Source: Microvelia longipes (Eukaryota > Arthropoda > Insecta > Hemiptera > Veliidae). From it: DNA of 64,000 nucleotides. Below, one piece after another: positions 48,725 to 60,900 of the stretch. The stretch covers positions 15,748,013 through 15,812,012 of the forward strand of contig JACMZG010000008.1 of assembly GCA_018340805.1 (NCBI GenBank), in the 5' to 3' direction. How positions within the stretch are numbered: position 1 is the stretch's first letter; each line of letters starts with the position of its first letter. The notes under the pieces were generated by a model. It searched no databases, had not been told where the DNA came from, and was given only the letters and a program-made list of their open reading frames with translations. The translations under genes and the position numbers were made by a program.

Positions 48725-48997
48725 AATTTCTAAGGAAACATGATCAATCCAATTTTTTTAGAAACCTTGACTTTAGTTTTACTTCTATTAAAGGGTTTCA
48801 CTTGGTGTTTCCTTGCAAAAAAATCATTTGAGTTCAACTTAGGTTCGATCTTATTATATATTAACCCCACGTTGTTTTTATAAAAAATGGGCTGAACCAG
48901 GCCAACATAACCTACTAGTAGGCAATCTTCAAAGAAAATAGACAACTTTCCCTTTGCCCGAGGAGTTTCCAACCCAAGCTTGCGGACCACTTTGAAC

Positions 48998-49038
48998 TAG
49001 AGTGCCAGTATAATCATAATGATTATACTGGCACTCTA
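48998..49038. mobile_element. 41-bp perfect palindrome with near-perfect 8-bp direct repeats
   Basis: 20-bp arms starting TAGAGTGCCAGTATAATCAT around one central A. Flanks are CTTTGAAC (48990-48997) and CTTTGACC (49039-49046), 7 of 8 matching. The first nine bases, TAGAGTGCC, equal the terminus of the hAT-like MITE at 26930. Confidence 0.75.
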
Positions 49039-49350
49039 CTTTGACCTATTGGTTCCTTGGTCAAACATAGATGATTACTTTTTGCATTTTAATACGATAT
49101 GAATGGAATTATAATGTAGGCGTATAAAAGAACTTTGTACAAATAATATATTTTTACTGTTACATTTTCTTTTGTTTTTCCTATTTGCTACACAAAGTCT
49201 AATTTACTGACCACAAGCCTGAGTGAACATTTTCATCTGCAAAAAGCTTGTCCATTAAGTGCTAATGAAGCCACTACTTTTAGGGCCCATAATAAAGGAA
49301 TTAGACTTGACTTTATCTTAAAGAGGAGTATGCAATACTAAAAAATTAAA

Positions 49351-50455
49351 TACGGGGTACCTCAGAACTTTTCCTCGCTCACGTCTTTAGATTCGCTTCG
49401 CTCGTCCTCAGACAATAAATAAATTCGTTTTATTCCCAGCGATCAACCATCACGATGCTTCTTAACTTGTTATGATCCTACAAAACTCGTAGATATACTT
49501 GCCGTATTAAAACGATATAGTATACTTATTATTACTAATTTATTACGTAAAAGAAATACACTTGTACCAAATTTGAACTCAATGGGATTATTTTTTATTT
49601 TTCAAAAACGTATACAAGCCAGTTGATAAAAATTAAACTAATGCTGACAATGAGATGAAACTTGGCTCATTTGTTAGTCCTTTATATTTCTAATCGACTA
49701 CATCATAGATAAATTTCAAATCGATTATAACATTTTCCTCGTTTTATGTTATTTTTGCTGAGTCATTATTGCTGGTTAATGACACCATAAAAAATATTTT
49801 CCGGAGTTTCTAAAACACTGAACAGAGGAACTACTGATGCAAGACTACTGAACAGTGCATATCTAGGCTAAAAACTCAAGCCAAATTGCTGTACCTACAG
49901 CAATGTACTGTTACTGTACCTACCTACAGACTTAATATTGACTACAACTCGAAGTGTGGACACTCTTATAATGTTGTTTACTATGTTTGTAGTAAATATC
50001 AAGTCTGTAGGTACAGCCATTTGGCTGTTCAGTAAAATACCTAATTGAGTATATAAGTGTGGTTAACCACAATATATTTCCACTGGACGAAGTGTGGACA
50101 CTCTTATAATGTTGTTTACTATGTTTGTAGTAAATATCAAGTCTGTAGGTACAGCCATTAGGCTTGAGTTATAGTTTTTAGCTTAGATATGCTCTGTTCA
50201 GTAGTTCTTGCATTCAGTAGTTCCTCTGTTCAGTGTTTTAGGCAGTCCCATATTTTCCAGATAGCACTACTTTACCTAAAGATATTTTTGTATTAAGTTT
50301 CAACTCTGGCACAAATACACTGGGAGCAACGATGATAACAGGCACACATACACACACATATACAGTTCGCAAACTTTGTGAAAACCTCTCAGGAGGTTTA
50401 AAAACACCTAAAACGGATAATCTAGGCGAAATCACAGTTTCGGAGATTTTTAGCG
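49351..50455 (+). repeat. Long dispersed repeat, copy 1, with internal fold-back
   Basis: Starts ACGGGGTACCTC and shares ordered blocks with 52692-53345: TCGCTCGTCCTC, TTCATTCCCAGCG-like, TTACGTAAA...ACACTTGTAC and the AAATACACTGGGAG/(CA)n tail. Interrupted by the fold-back at 49810-50241. Confidence 0.65.
49810..50241. repeat. Fold-back element with about 70-bp TIRs and internal direct repeat
   Basis: CTAAAACACTGAACAGAGGA at 49810 is mirrored at 50222-50241, and similarity extends inward with indels. Inside, a 70-base unit starting CGAAGTGTGGACACTC occurs twice in direct orientation (about 49950 and 50090). No target-site duplication is clear. Confidence 0.75.
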
Positions 50456-50859
50456 CGAACACAATTATTTTCCCATGTACTAAGGAACAAAGTTTCTAGC
50501 AAAAAAGTAACAAAAGTTTTAGCACTACAATGTAACCAATAGGGTTGATCAAAAGCGTCATACACAAGATGGACCAAAAGTCTCCTTCCTTCTTACATTT
50601 GGAACCATAGACGTAAATTAATAAAACTTGAGGTACTTTTGTAAGCAACATAAACATATTATTAATATTTAAACATAACGGTTAAATATATATAGAACTT
50701 AAGATTAAATATTTATGAACCATTGACACCGTCAATCAATGGATTTTAAACGCACCTGAACTAGATTAGGTTATCTATATATTTTATCATCTTTATCTAG
50801 TTTATTTATGAGAATCAATTTTTATTTTTTTTAGTAAAGACTATTTTTGAAAGATTAAA

Positions 50860-51665
50860 ATTTTATTTTAGGTAAATTATTGTATAGTTTTTGTACCGAT
50901 GAATTTCCATTGCCTTTGTCCCATGGTGGATTTCATAAATGGCTTAATCAACGTTTCTATATGAGCTGATCTTGTTTTACCTATAACTCCAGGCAATTCT
51001 AGATTATGTTTGAGGAGTTGATTAAGAGAAACCATTTGATACATATATCTATTTTCAAAATATTTAGTTCTTTAAATAGAGGGCCTGATCTTTCCTCTCT
51101 ATCTTTAAATTTCATAACTCTTATCAGGGCTTTCTGTAATATTAGTATTGGTTGTCTAACTGTGGATGGAGCCGCACCCCAACCAATTAATCCGTATCTT
51201 AAAATTGAATCCGCTATAGCATAGTACAAAGTGCGCCTCTGATGCACAGTAAGAAATCCTCTAGCTCTAAGCATTATGTATATTGTTTGTCTTAATCGTT
51301 TTTGCAATTCATGTATATGTTGTTTCCACTTGAGGAAAGCATCAATATGAATTCCTAAATACTTTGTTGTTTCGACTCTTTCTATTTTGGGACAAAAAAC
51401 ATTTGTCCGGAAAAGTATTTAAAGTATTTAAGTATTTTAAACAATTTTTCCTATCATGAATGCTAATTTCCTTGACATCAGGTTGTCCTCTGACATCAAG
51501 AGAAAAAGTAATGCATTTCGTTTTGTTTATGTTTAATGTAAGTAGGTTTTTAATAGCCAATGCTTCACACTTATCAAATCACTCTCTGGTTGCTGTATGG
51601 ATTCCTCCCAAGTTAACCCAGTCTCCAGCATTGTAAAGTCATTGGAAGGTATACTTTTAATAAAC
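50860..51665 (-). mobile_element. Degraded non-LTR (LINE) reverse transcriptase fragment
   Basis: Minus strand. In order: SIPSNDFTMLETGLTWEESI, NINKTKCITFSLDVRGQPDV, YAIADSILRYGLIGWGAAPS, LQKALIRVMKF with PLFKELNIL, then a tail with TMGQRQWKFIGTKT. These are the thumb and C-terminal blocks of jockey/CR1-like LINE reverse transcriptases. Frameshifts and stops separate them (breaks near 51565 and 51330). The catalytic YADD block is not seen, so this is a 5'-truncated dead copy, with its 3' end toward 50820. Confidence 0.8.
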
Positions 51666-52691
51666 TTTTTGCGTTAACGGGTGAACTCAAGATATGTTGC
51701 ACATTGCATATTTTTGTCTAAGACCGCTATTTTGGCGGGAATAAGAGCTTAAAGTATAAAAATTAGAGATTTAACTTAAAATTGAAGCTAAAGTATTGAC
51801 TTTACAAATAATTGACCAAGAGTTTATTTCGGCTCAAAAACACAAATCATGCATTACAATCTCAATTTACAAAAATCAGTGTTATGATTTTTCCTAAATC
51901 TAGCAGTATTATTGACTAAAAATGCCATAAAAAGAGCGTAAGGCAATGAATGATTACAGTAGTGTAGTGCTTCTGTAGTTTTTTAGTGCTTTTCAGCCAA
52001 AAATGAGGCATTTGTACCCTTGGCTAATTCGTTCAACTACGAATATTTAAGCTTCAATTTTTGAGTTTATATGTCCAATTTTGATAATTTGATAAGTTAT
52101 TTCTGCCAAAGTAATTGGCTGAGACACAACTATCCCATGTCTTGTGTTCATCTTTAAAATCCAAGAAGCTCAATAAAAGTATACTTTCCAACTAACTTTT
52201 TTTCTATTTAAAAAAAATCCTCACGAGTTGCACGAAGAGAAGAACAGAAAAGTGAATAGGGCTATATTCTTTAATTAATACTGGACTTTATGGCTATAAG
52301 AACTTTTTACCCCTAGAATTTTTCGGTCCGACCATAAGTTTGGTCTCTGAAGAGCACTAAAGCAAAAATGGGCATATTTTAACATTAATATTTTCTAATC
52401 CATTTATGAATTTAGGGAATAGTGTTCATGGAAAAGGTAAAAAGATTTTTTCTTAGCATACTACTGAAATCCATCATCTTTTAATCTAGTGCTTTTTTAG
52501 GTCTAGTGCTCTCGAGAGCACTAGACCAAAAATAGGCATAATATGTATTAAATACTTTATTTTGTACTAAACATTGATGACAAATTTGTTTTGTAATACA
52601 CATTTATTTAGTATAAATAAACATATAATATTTATTTATTTAATTCAACCAAATAATTTATGGATAGAAAAAAATCAGACAGATAGTAAAA

Positions 52692-53345
52692 AATCGGGTA
52701 CGGGGTACCTCGGAACTTATCCTCATCAGATCGTATTCGCTGCGGTCATCCTGCCTACTTCGGACTCGGTTCGCTCGTCCTCTGAACATACAAGTCGTCA
52801 AATGCATACTGCAACACGTCTTCGGACTCGCTTCCCTCGTCCTTAGATAGTAAATACATTAATTTCATTCCCAGCGGTCACCTGCCTATGCACTGACCAC
52901 ACTCAATGCTGCTTAACTTTAATGATCCACAAAAATCATAGATAAACTTGTATTGAAACGAAAAAGTATTATATAATTATTTATTACGTAAAGGTATACA
53001 CTTGTACTTTTAACTCAATTGTGTTAATTACAGATTTTTTAAAAAATATACTAAAGTCATTTGATACATGGCTAGATGCGTGCCAAATCTCAAAAATGAT
53101 CGCAACATTTTTTCGCCTTTTATGATTTTGATGACGTCAAAATCATAAAAGTTGATGACGTCACAACTACGCCTATAGACAAATTTTTGTACAATTTTAA
53201 ATATTTTTTAAATTTTTTTAAAATATTATTTTGTATTTAGCATAAATACACTGGGAGCTACGATGATAACACACACAAGATAGACAACTTTATGATAGCC
53301 TCTTAGGTGGCCTTTAAGACGCCTTGAACGGATAATTCAAGTATA
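52692..53345 (+). repeat. Long dispersed repeat, copy 2
   Basis: Begins ACGGGGTACCTCGGAACTTA and follows the block order of the 49.3-kb copy to the AAATACACTGGGAG and (CA)n tail. Contains the TGACGTCA hairpin at 53127-53161. Confidence 0.65.
53127..53161. repeat. Hairpin bearing CRE-type TGACGTCA sites
   Basis: CTTTTATGATTTT and AAAATCATAAAAG enclose GATGACGTC. A second TGACGTCA follows within 15 bases. TGACGTCA is the cAMP-response element core, but here it lies in a dispersed repeat, so function is doubtful. Confidence 0.6.
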
Positions 53346-53580
53346 TACCTATAGTATAAACGAGAAAATGTAAAAAAAAAATACAAAAGGGACAAACCAA
53401 AGAGACTTAAACCTGGTATTAGTCTACGCATAATTTGATGATTAGGTATGATATGATAACTTAGTGAACCCGACGTCTCAATGATTTCCTTCATTTAGTT
53501 TCTCTCTTTCGAGAGAAATCTTGGTGGCCTCTTGTTTTATATTTTTTTTATTTATCTATTAAAATTTATATATATTATAA

Positions 53581-54487
53581 TACGACACACGGCTAAATCA
53601 ATTTGACAGCCCGCCAAAATCTCAATGCTTTCAACCTCTTTTTTTAATAAAAATCCCTTCTTTTATGTAACAAAAAAAATTCCCCAACCTTGGCAACACT
53701 GAAAGTCAGGTTATGTTTTGAATTTTATTATTTGTTTTGATATCGTTTTTTATTTTAAAAATGATTTATTTACTTTTTAAGAAGGAATATTGTTGTATCT
53801 ACTTAAATTTACCAACTAAGTGTTGCTTTAAATTTGTTCGGGAAGTATGAATTAAGTGGAGTTAAAGTTGTTAATTACGTAATGCAATGGATCATAATAG
53901 TTCTTTGATAAAAGTTTAACGATTTAAATAAATTGTCAGTTAATTACTTTTTTCTAAAACAAACTGCTTTTTTGTGTCAAGTTTGTATAATTGAATGCGT
54001 ATTGTTTCATATTATAAAAATAATATGACACAATATGCATTCAAGACTTAAAAAAAGTCAAGACTGTCATCTATTGAAAGACATGGCATTTTCAAAAAAA
54101 AATGCTATATTTTTGGTTGACAGAGCACAGAACCTGCGCTGTACTCAAATAGCAAGAAATGCTTGAAGAATACGTCAATGTCCAAGCGTCACATATAGGC
54201 ACTCGATCATATAAACTTCGCAATATTGGATGAATGAACAGATTGGAATGAAACGAAACGAAATCAAACAGATCAATGTGCACAATGAGGGAAATAAAAG
54301 CGACGCGAGGTTACAAATATTTACAACCAGTGTTGCCTTTTTATGATTTTATTTACGAAAAAGGTATTTTTTTATACGAAGTTGGCATGAGGTGGAGGGA
54401 AAAAGAGCGGGGTCGGTCTGAACCAATAAAATTCTTTCCCTCACAGATTTTTGGCGCGCTGTCAATTGATTTTAGCCGTGTGTCGTA
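53581..54487. mobile_element. 907-bp MITE-like DNA element, about 39-bp TIRs, TA flanks
   Basis: TACGACACACGGCTAAATCA then TTTGACAGCCCGCCAAAA at the left is mirrored at the right by TTTTGGCGCGCTGTCAATTG and TTTAGCCGTGTGTCGTA. TA sits at both edges, consistent with a Tc1/mariner-type mover. No transposase; the 106-residue frame in the right part looks accidental. Confidence 0.82.
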
Positions 54488-54900
54488 CTATACAAATTTT
54501 GGCATAGAATGTTTTTTCGACAAAACGGACCGTCGGCCATCGTCTTGTTTTGAACTTGTGAGTTTTGGGAGTAACAAAACTTGTTATCAGGTTTAGTCTC
54601 ATTTCTCATTACATAGTTTTTAAAAATTTTGTAACGTCTTTTTACAATACTATTTTATTTTTAAGTAATATTATTAATCGATCTTTTTTATTTTATTAGA
54701 TCTATTCCAATAGCAAAAAACTCGTTTACCTACATTTTAGTGATATTTCTTGTCGCACTATTTTAGAATTTTGCATTTATTCGACATCGAACTTTGAACC
54801 AAACTGACGGCATATTTGTGAATTTAATAACAATTCCTGATTTGTAAGTGTATGATAGATGAGGCATTTAAGCAGTTTTTGTTGAGCGAGCTAATTTATC

Positions 54901-54910
54901 ATGTCAGGAG
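54901..54910 (+). CDS. Unrecognised gene, 10-nt first coding exon
   Basis: ATG TCA GGA G followed by GTAAGG. Phase 1 matches the acceptor TTTTCAG at 55349. This choice removes a hydrophobic stretch that the longer genomic frame would otherwise add. Confidence 0.65.
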
Positions 54911-57900
54911 GTAAGGATAGATTTTTTTTGTTTCGTTCTTTACCAACCATCTTCTTATGTTGGGTTAATGCTTTGCTGCGTGGTGCAAGCGTCTGTTGTT
55001 CTCTTAACTCATGTTAAGAGATTACTCATCTTAACTCATGTGCCAATTATAGTCTGGAAGATATAGCTTAGAGGCCTCAAGATGAGATCTAGCGTATAAC
55101 ATCAGGATCATGTGTAAGTTCAACGCAGGTGCGTTTTACTTTAGGTTTTAAAAGTTGACAATTTTAGGCAGTTGCAGATTAAATCAACACTAGAATCAAA
55201 ACAAAAGGTACTTGTTCTGATAGGGGTGAAGGCTTGTGAAGTGACTAGGTCCAAAGGCCCATTAATACTTCTCAAGTCGTTGTTCAAAATTCTTATTATT
55301 AGTATGATTCTCTTTTTAAGTATAACCATGTTGTGTTATTTATTTTCAGTGAACATATGGGATGAAGAACCTAATTTTACAATTACAGACTTTGATCAGA
55401 CTGGAAACAATCTAGAAACCCATCCTAATACAACCAATTCATTTTCTATATTAGAAGATGATTTTGAATTCTCTAATTTAAATTTTACATTAAGTGAACA
55501 TAAATTAGCTAATCATGTGAATTACATCCCGGGAAATGATGTGAAAAATAGCTGTAAGATTGAAAAGAACCAGTTCACATCTTCAACTACTTTTGCGAAA
55601 GAAACGCCAACTAAGAACTGTGTGATATTAGAAGATTCAACTTCTGCAGAAAGTGTTCCAACTAACAGCGTTAACAATTTTATCCCTGTAAAACTAAATT
55701 TTGAAGATAAATTGAAAAATACCGAGTACAGTTTCTCTAAATTACTGGGTGGTAATGAGCCAAAGAGTCAAGATTTTATCAGGAAATTTGTCGAAGGTCG
55801 CATTGCATGTTTTGTTGAAAAGGCCAAGCAGAAATATTCGAAATCCTGTTCTAATTTAATTCAGTTGAACGACAGTCAGCATTTATTACTTGATCACCCA
55901 CAGGATAATTATGATGGAAACCACTCAAAGTCATGTGAGGATCTTGACTCTACTTTTGATAAAAACGGACCCCCTTTTATGTCAATTAATGCAGTACTCA
56001 GTAAAAAAGACAACCAATATGCACCTCTTAATTCCACTTTCAATAAAGGTGACGAATTTGCACCTTTAAATTCAACTTTCAACAAAGATGATAAAGAATT
56101 TGTTCAATTTAACTCTAACTTTAACAAAAATGATAAGCCATTTTTGGCCCTGAATTCAACTTTCAATAAAGATGCACCACTTAATTTGACCTTTAGTAAA
56201 GATGATAAACCATTTGTCCTACTTAACACAACCTATGATAAAGATGCTCATGGTCTTGAACTTCATTCTACATTCAATAAAGCTGCGGAAGCTTGTAATA
56301 GTCAGGTAATTTTACTGATTGTGAATTAATAATAGAGTAAGCTTTTTAATTTGTAAAATCCACTAATTTTTACCTTGTGCTGATTTCATGGTTTTTCACA
56401 TTTATCTTGGTTGTTCAAGTAATTTGCAATCATACTCTTGCTACAAAAATTCACTATTTTAAATTATAAAATTAATTAAATCAAACTAAGATATCTACAT
56501 GATTAAAGCAGGTGTCTCCAAAATGGGCTATGATGTCCGGGGGCCTTAAATAATAAGATTAAACTAGCATTATTATGTATTTCCTAGATCTCAGTTTGTA
56601 TAACATTTGTTCAAATAAATTATTGCTAACCTTTGGGGTTTTCCTGATGAGCTCCAAGGCTTAAATGTTCCCAATAATCACTCAAAAATTAAGAGGAGAA
56701 TCTCCTAGTATCTCTCTAATGATGCCATATTTTTTTTTTATAATTTATATGTCTGTTTTGTTCTAGGGAACTGAAATTAAATTTACTAACAACACTTTTA
56801 CTCAATCTTCACATTTTTCTAAAAGTATCGAAGTTCTTAATATTTATGGCATTGAGAAAAAGGTATCCATTTAATCTATATATTTTAAAATTTATTTTTA
56901 TTTTTCTTGTCAAGATGCATGTTTGCCCTTACCACTGGCCCTTACTTGGCCTATTGAATTAAAGAATTAGCAGTGCTGTGAAGAAAATATTGCTGCTACC
57001 TTATTGGTCTGTTTCTGAAGACTTTCGTGTAAATATAAATCTATCGGTCAATAAAAGAGATTATTAAAAACCCAGTAATTAATTTAGACTGCTAGTCTCA
57101 AATATTTAATTGATGCTTTATATGCTGCCAAATTAGGCTGCAAGATAGCCGAGTGATCTAAACTGGCCGAGTGGTGCTTTGCTAAAGAGCGATGTTGCTT
57201 TGATTGACCTTGTATTAGTAGTAATAGGGTAGGGATGCAAAGCCAGGAAAATAGGCCATGTAGTTGTGCCATTTTTGTCAGACACAATTCTTCAGCCCCC
57301 ACTAACCCTAACCTTTTGAAAAGGTTAATGTATAGGAGGATATTCCAACTTCGTGAAGAAAGTCTCTCTTTATACAAGAGGCCAACACCAAATATGTAGG
57401 TATAAATAGTAGTATAGGTCTCACAATCTGCATGCAGGTAAAAGGATGTCTCCTCATAATGCCCACACATAGGACAGTTAGCCTCTAACTGTGGACTATT
57501 CACAATACATAAGGGAGTTAGTTACTAAGGCCCCTGAGAAGTGTACTATTCAAAATACATAAGGGAGTTAGTTACTAAGGCCCCTGAGAAGTGTACTATT
57601 CAAAATACATAAGGGAGTTAGTTACTAAGGCCCCTGAGAAGTGTACTATTCAAAATACATAAGGGAGTTAGTAAGGCCCTGAGAGTGTACTATTCAAAGT
57701 ACATAAAGGAGTTAGTAACTGAAGCCTCTGAGAAGTGGACTTTTCACAATAGATAAGGGAGTTATAGTTATAGAATTTTATCCCTCTCATAAAAATCCCA
57801 GAGGCCCGTGCTGGGATTGAACCCATGACTAAATAAACTCAGAAGTTTAAAGCCCATTCATTCTGTGTATTGGCCCCATAACTTAACCACTACACCACGG

Positions 57901-60900
57901 GTGACTCCTAAGGCTCCTGAGAAGTGAGTGTACTGTTCACTATACATAAGGGAGTTGGTAACTAAGGCTCATAAGAAGTAGACTATTCACTGTACTGGAG
58001 TTTTAGCAACAGCCCCTGACAATTTTGCTCAATTCAGTGCCTGGGTCTTTATTTTCAGTAGAGCCTGCCTGCCCGACTCAAGGGATTTCAAGTAAAACTT
58101 ACATTTTTTAATTAGAGATTGATATTATTGTAGAAAGAAAGCAGCGAATCAGCTCCTGGTGGAAATGAAACTTATGAGATCAAAGATTCTAACAATTTGA
58201 ATGCGAGTCATATAATGAAAAAGTCTTTCAGTTGTACTGGTCTGACTCAGCTTAATTCTAAAAATGACAATAAAGGACATTTAGGTAAGATCTTTGCTGG
58301 GATTTCTTTAGTCCAATAACATTACTTTTTTATATAACTATGGTTAAGTGAGGAAAAGTAAATAATAAATTTTACTGTGGCATTAAGAACTATTAATTTG
58401 GTATTAACAACATGGATTTGATTTATTTAATTATAATACTTATATTCACTGTAGGTTTGTTTGGCATGTTCCTTCAGTGTACACTAGAGTAACTTAGAGT
58501 AAGAACTATGTTCGTCCTTGTTCTACTCCTATCTATACTACACTGTGTTTTGTAATGAATCTTGGACAAGAAGAATCTTACTCTAAACTGCACGTTTTAC
58601 TCCTCCTATAGACTGAGTAAAGTAGAGTAAAATAAAGTTCTGGCGGGAAATCGCTTTTATCTCATGTGATAACAATAATTTATGAGTTATCAATGTGTTT
58701 CAACAAAATTAAATAATTTTATAACCCTATTTTGCTATTTTAAATTAATATAATGAAATGTTAGTGGTAATTTTTACGTTTTAAAATGTTTTGTGCTCAT
58801 TATAAACTATCAGTGATACATTTTCAAGTGCTTGTTGTTGGCCATATAACAAGGACTTTTCTTTAGCCAGACAAAATTTCATATATTGTTTATACAGTGC
58901 AACCATAAATAAAATATTGAAATACACGTCTCTGTTTCCCCGTTAATCAGCAATTTTGAAAATACTAGTATTTCGTTTTCTGTTTTTTTTATTAGGTAAG
59001 CATGACTCTTTATTTGATGTTGATATGAAATTTGAAGAGTCATTGCCCAGTGAGGATGAAAAAGATGAATTTGGACTGCCTGTTTTGAAGAAAGTAGATC
59101 TAAGTTTCTATGAGGGCAGCCGAGTAGAGAAGAGAAAGGATGCTGAGATCTCTCACATTATACAGAAATATAACATAATGAGAACTTCATTCTGTGAACC
59201 TAATGATGAAGATGTAAGTTTGTCCTACAGTTATTATTCTGTAACCTATAAGTATGCTCAGTTTTATTAAAAGATTCCCCATAGACTTTTTATAAGATAG
59301 AACAGTTTTCCAAGAATATATGAAACAAACTATTACTAAGACTAATAGTTTTTACCTATCTAGGGAGCAAGTTAGTTATTTTCGTATTTAATGACTTTCA
59401 TTAAATATGTTGACAAACTTTCTTTATCAAGCTAAATTTTTAATTATTTGTTTGTTGTGAGAGTTGTTTCTGTTGAATCTCTGTAGTGTAAAGTGGGTTC
59501 TGTTGTGTGTGTGTGGTGATGAGTAGAATTCCTGTTGTTGTCTTGGTTTTAATAAGAAAATATCTTGGCTTTTATTGATCTGGTTAATGCGGTGTGCTTG
59601 GTCTTCTATTGCAGTTTTTTTCTGGCTTTGCTTGATTTTCTTGAGGTTGTTTTTGAGGAAAACTTTGCTTGATTTGAGATAAAAGAAATAAGAGATATTG
59701 CTATAGATATGAGATAAATTGATAATTATTGATAAATGAAATAAGAAATAAATTTATGAAAAGAGTAAGAGATCAAGTCGATGATCATAGATATTATTAA
59801 TAAATATTGTGTTATACTGAATACAACAATACTCTTAATAATTTTAGATATGATTAACTTTCCTTGTAAGAAAGCAAGTCTTTTGCCCTACAGTAATCTG
59901 ATTGACACCAGAGTCTTCACATTTTTTTATTTAACTTAGTGGATTTAAGAAAGGGGCTTCCCTGCGCCCTCGCCAAAGCTGCCACATAAGGATTTCAGCT
60001 CCGAAATTCACATGCACTTGGTGGGGTTATATTTCAGCCATATATTATATTTTATGATTAAAGTAATTGTTAGGGAACAATTAATATTTTTTTTCTAAAT
60101 TCTTTATTTCACTTTACAATACAACATTTTACAAACCAAAGACACTAAATAAAAAAAAGTCTACAAACTAAATACTAAATACTAAATAACAGAGTCTACT
60201 AACTAAATACACTAAATAACAGAGTCTAAACTAAATACTCTAAATAACAGAGTCTACAAACTAAATACTCTAAATAACAGAGTCTACAAACTAAATACAC
60301 TAAATAACAGAGTCTGCAAACTAAATACACTAAATAGCAGAGTCTACTAACTAAATACACTAAATAACAGAGTCTACAAACTAAATACACTAAATAACAG
60401 AGTCTATAAACTAAATACACTGAATAACAGAGTCTGCAAACTAAATTTTACGTGATATAAACACCTAAAGACAACACTATGGGTGTTGTCTTTAGGTGTC
60501 TTACTTTTGAGATTAAGATAACATGGATTATATTTATTTATTATTAAATCTTAATTTTATTTCTTCACAATCAATTAATTTAAAATTCTTTAAATTGTTG
60601 TATAAGGGAAGCTGCAAAAAATACTTAGGTTGTTTACTACTTCATATTCATAGGCTTGGGAATTTTTAAAAGTTGGATGAAGATTATGAGTAATAAGAGA
60701 GAGGGTTATTGATTTAAGCCACTATGAATAGATTATTTTTAAGGGATGAAAATTGTATATTTATTGTAAAATAGTTTTGATTAGGAGAAGGTATTTTGGA
60801 TCATAGAGTTAAATTGTGTTTTAGATTATATTTGTAACTAAATCATATCACTCTTTCTATGGCTGCAGTTTTGATTGCTATGTTATAAGCTATATTATTA

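Larger units (their letters stand above)
48725..54900. other. Intergenic region crowded with repeats
   Basis: Holds the palindrome at 48998-49038, two copies of a long dispersed repeat (49351-50455, 52692-53345), a fold-back within the first copy (49810-50241), a minus-strand LINE fragment (50860-51665) and a MITE (53581-54487). No cellular gene supported. Confidence 0.6.
56863..58133. other. Intron with retroelement fragment, minisatellite and SINE
   Basis: Contains the minus-strand retroelement C-terminus (57084-57503), a 50-bp-unit minisatellite (57492-57770, resuming at 57909-58010) and a SINE splitting that array. Confidence 0.7.

Noticed and set aside
48730..48990. Minus-strand 86-residue frame after NICN1
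   Set aside because: No family features; AT-rich downstream DNA.
54276..54596. 106-residue open frame upstream of the unrecognised gene
   Set aside because: It spans the interior and right terminus of the MITE at 53581-54487 and looks accidental.
55172..55349. Hydrophobic N-terminal extension suggesting a membrane protein
   Set aside because: It ends in a good TTTTCAG acceptor and a matching phase-1 ATG exon exists at 54901, so it is read as intron.
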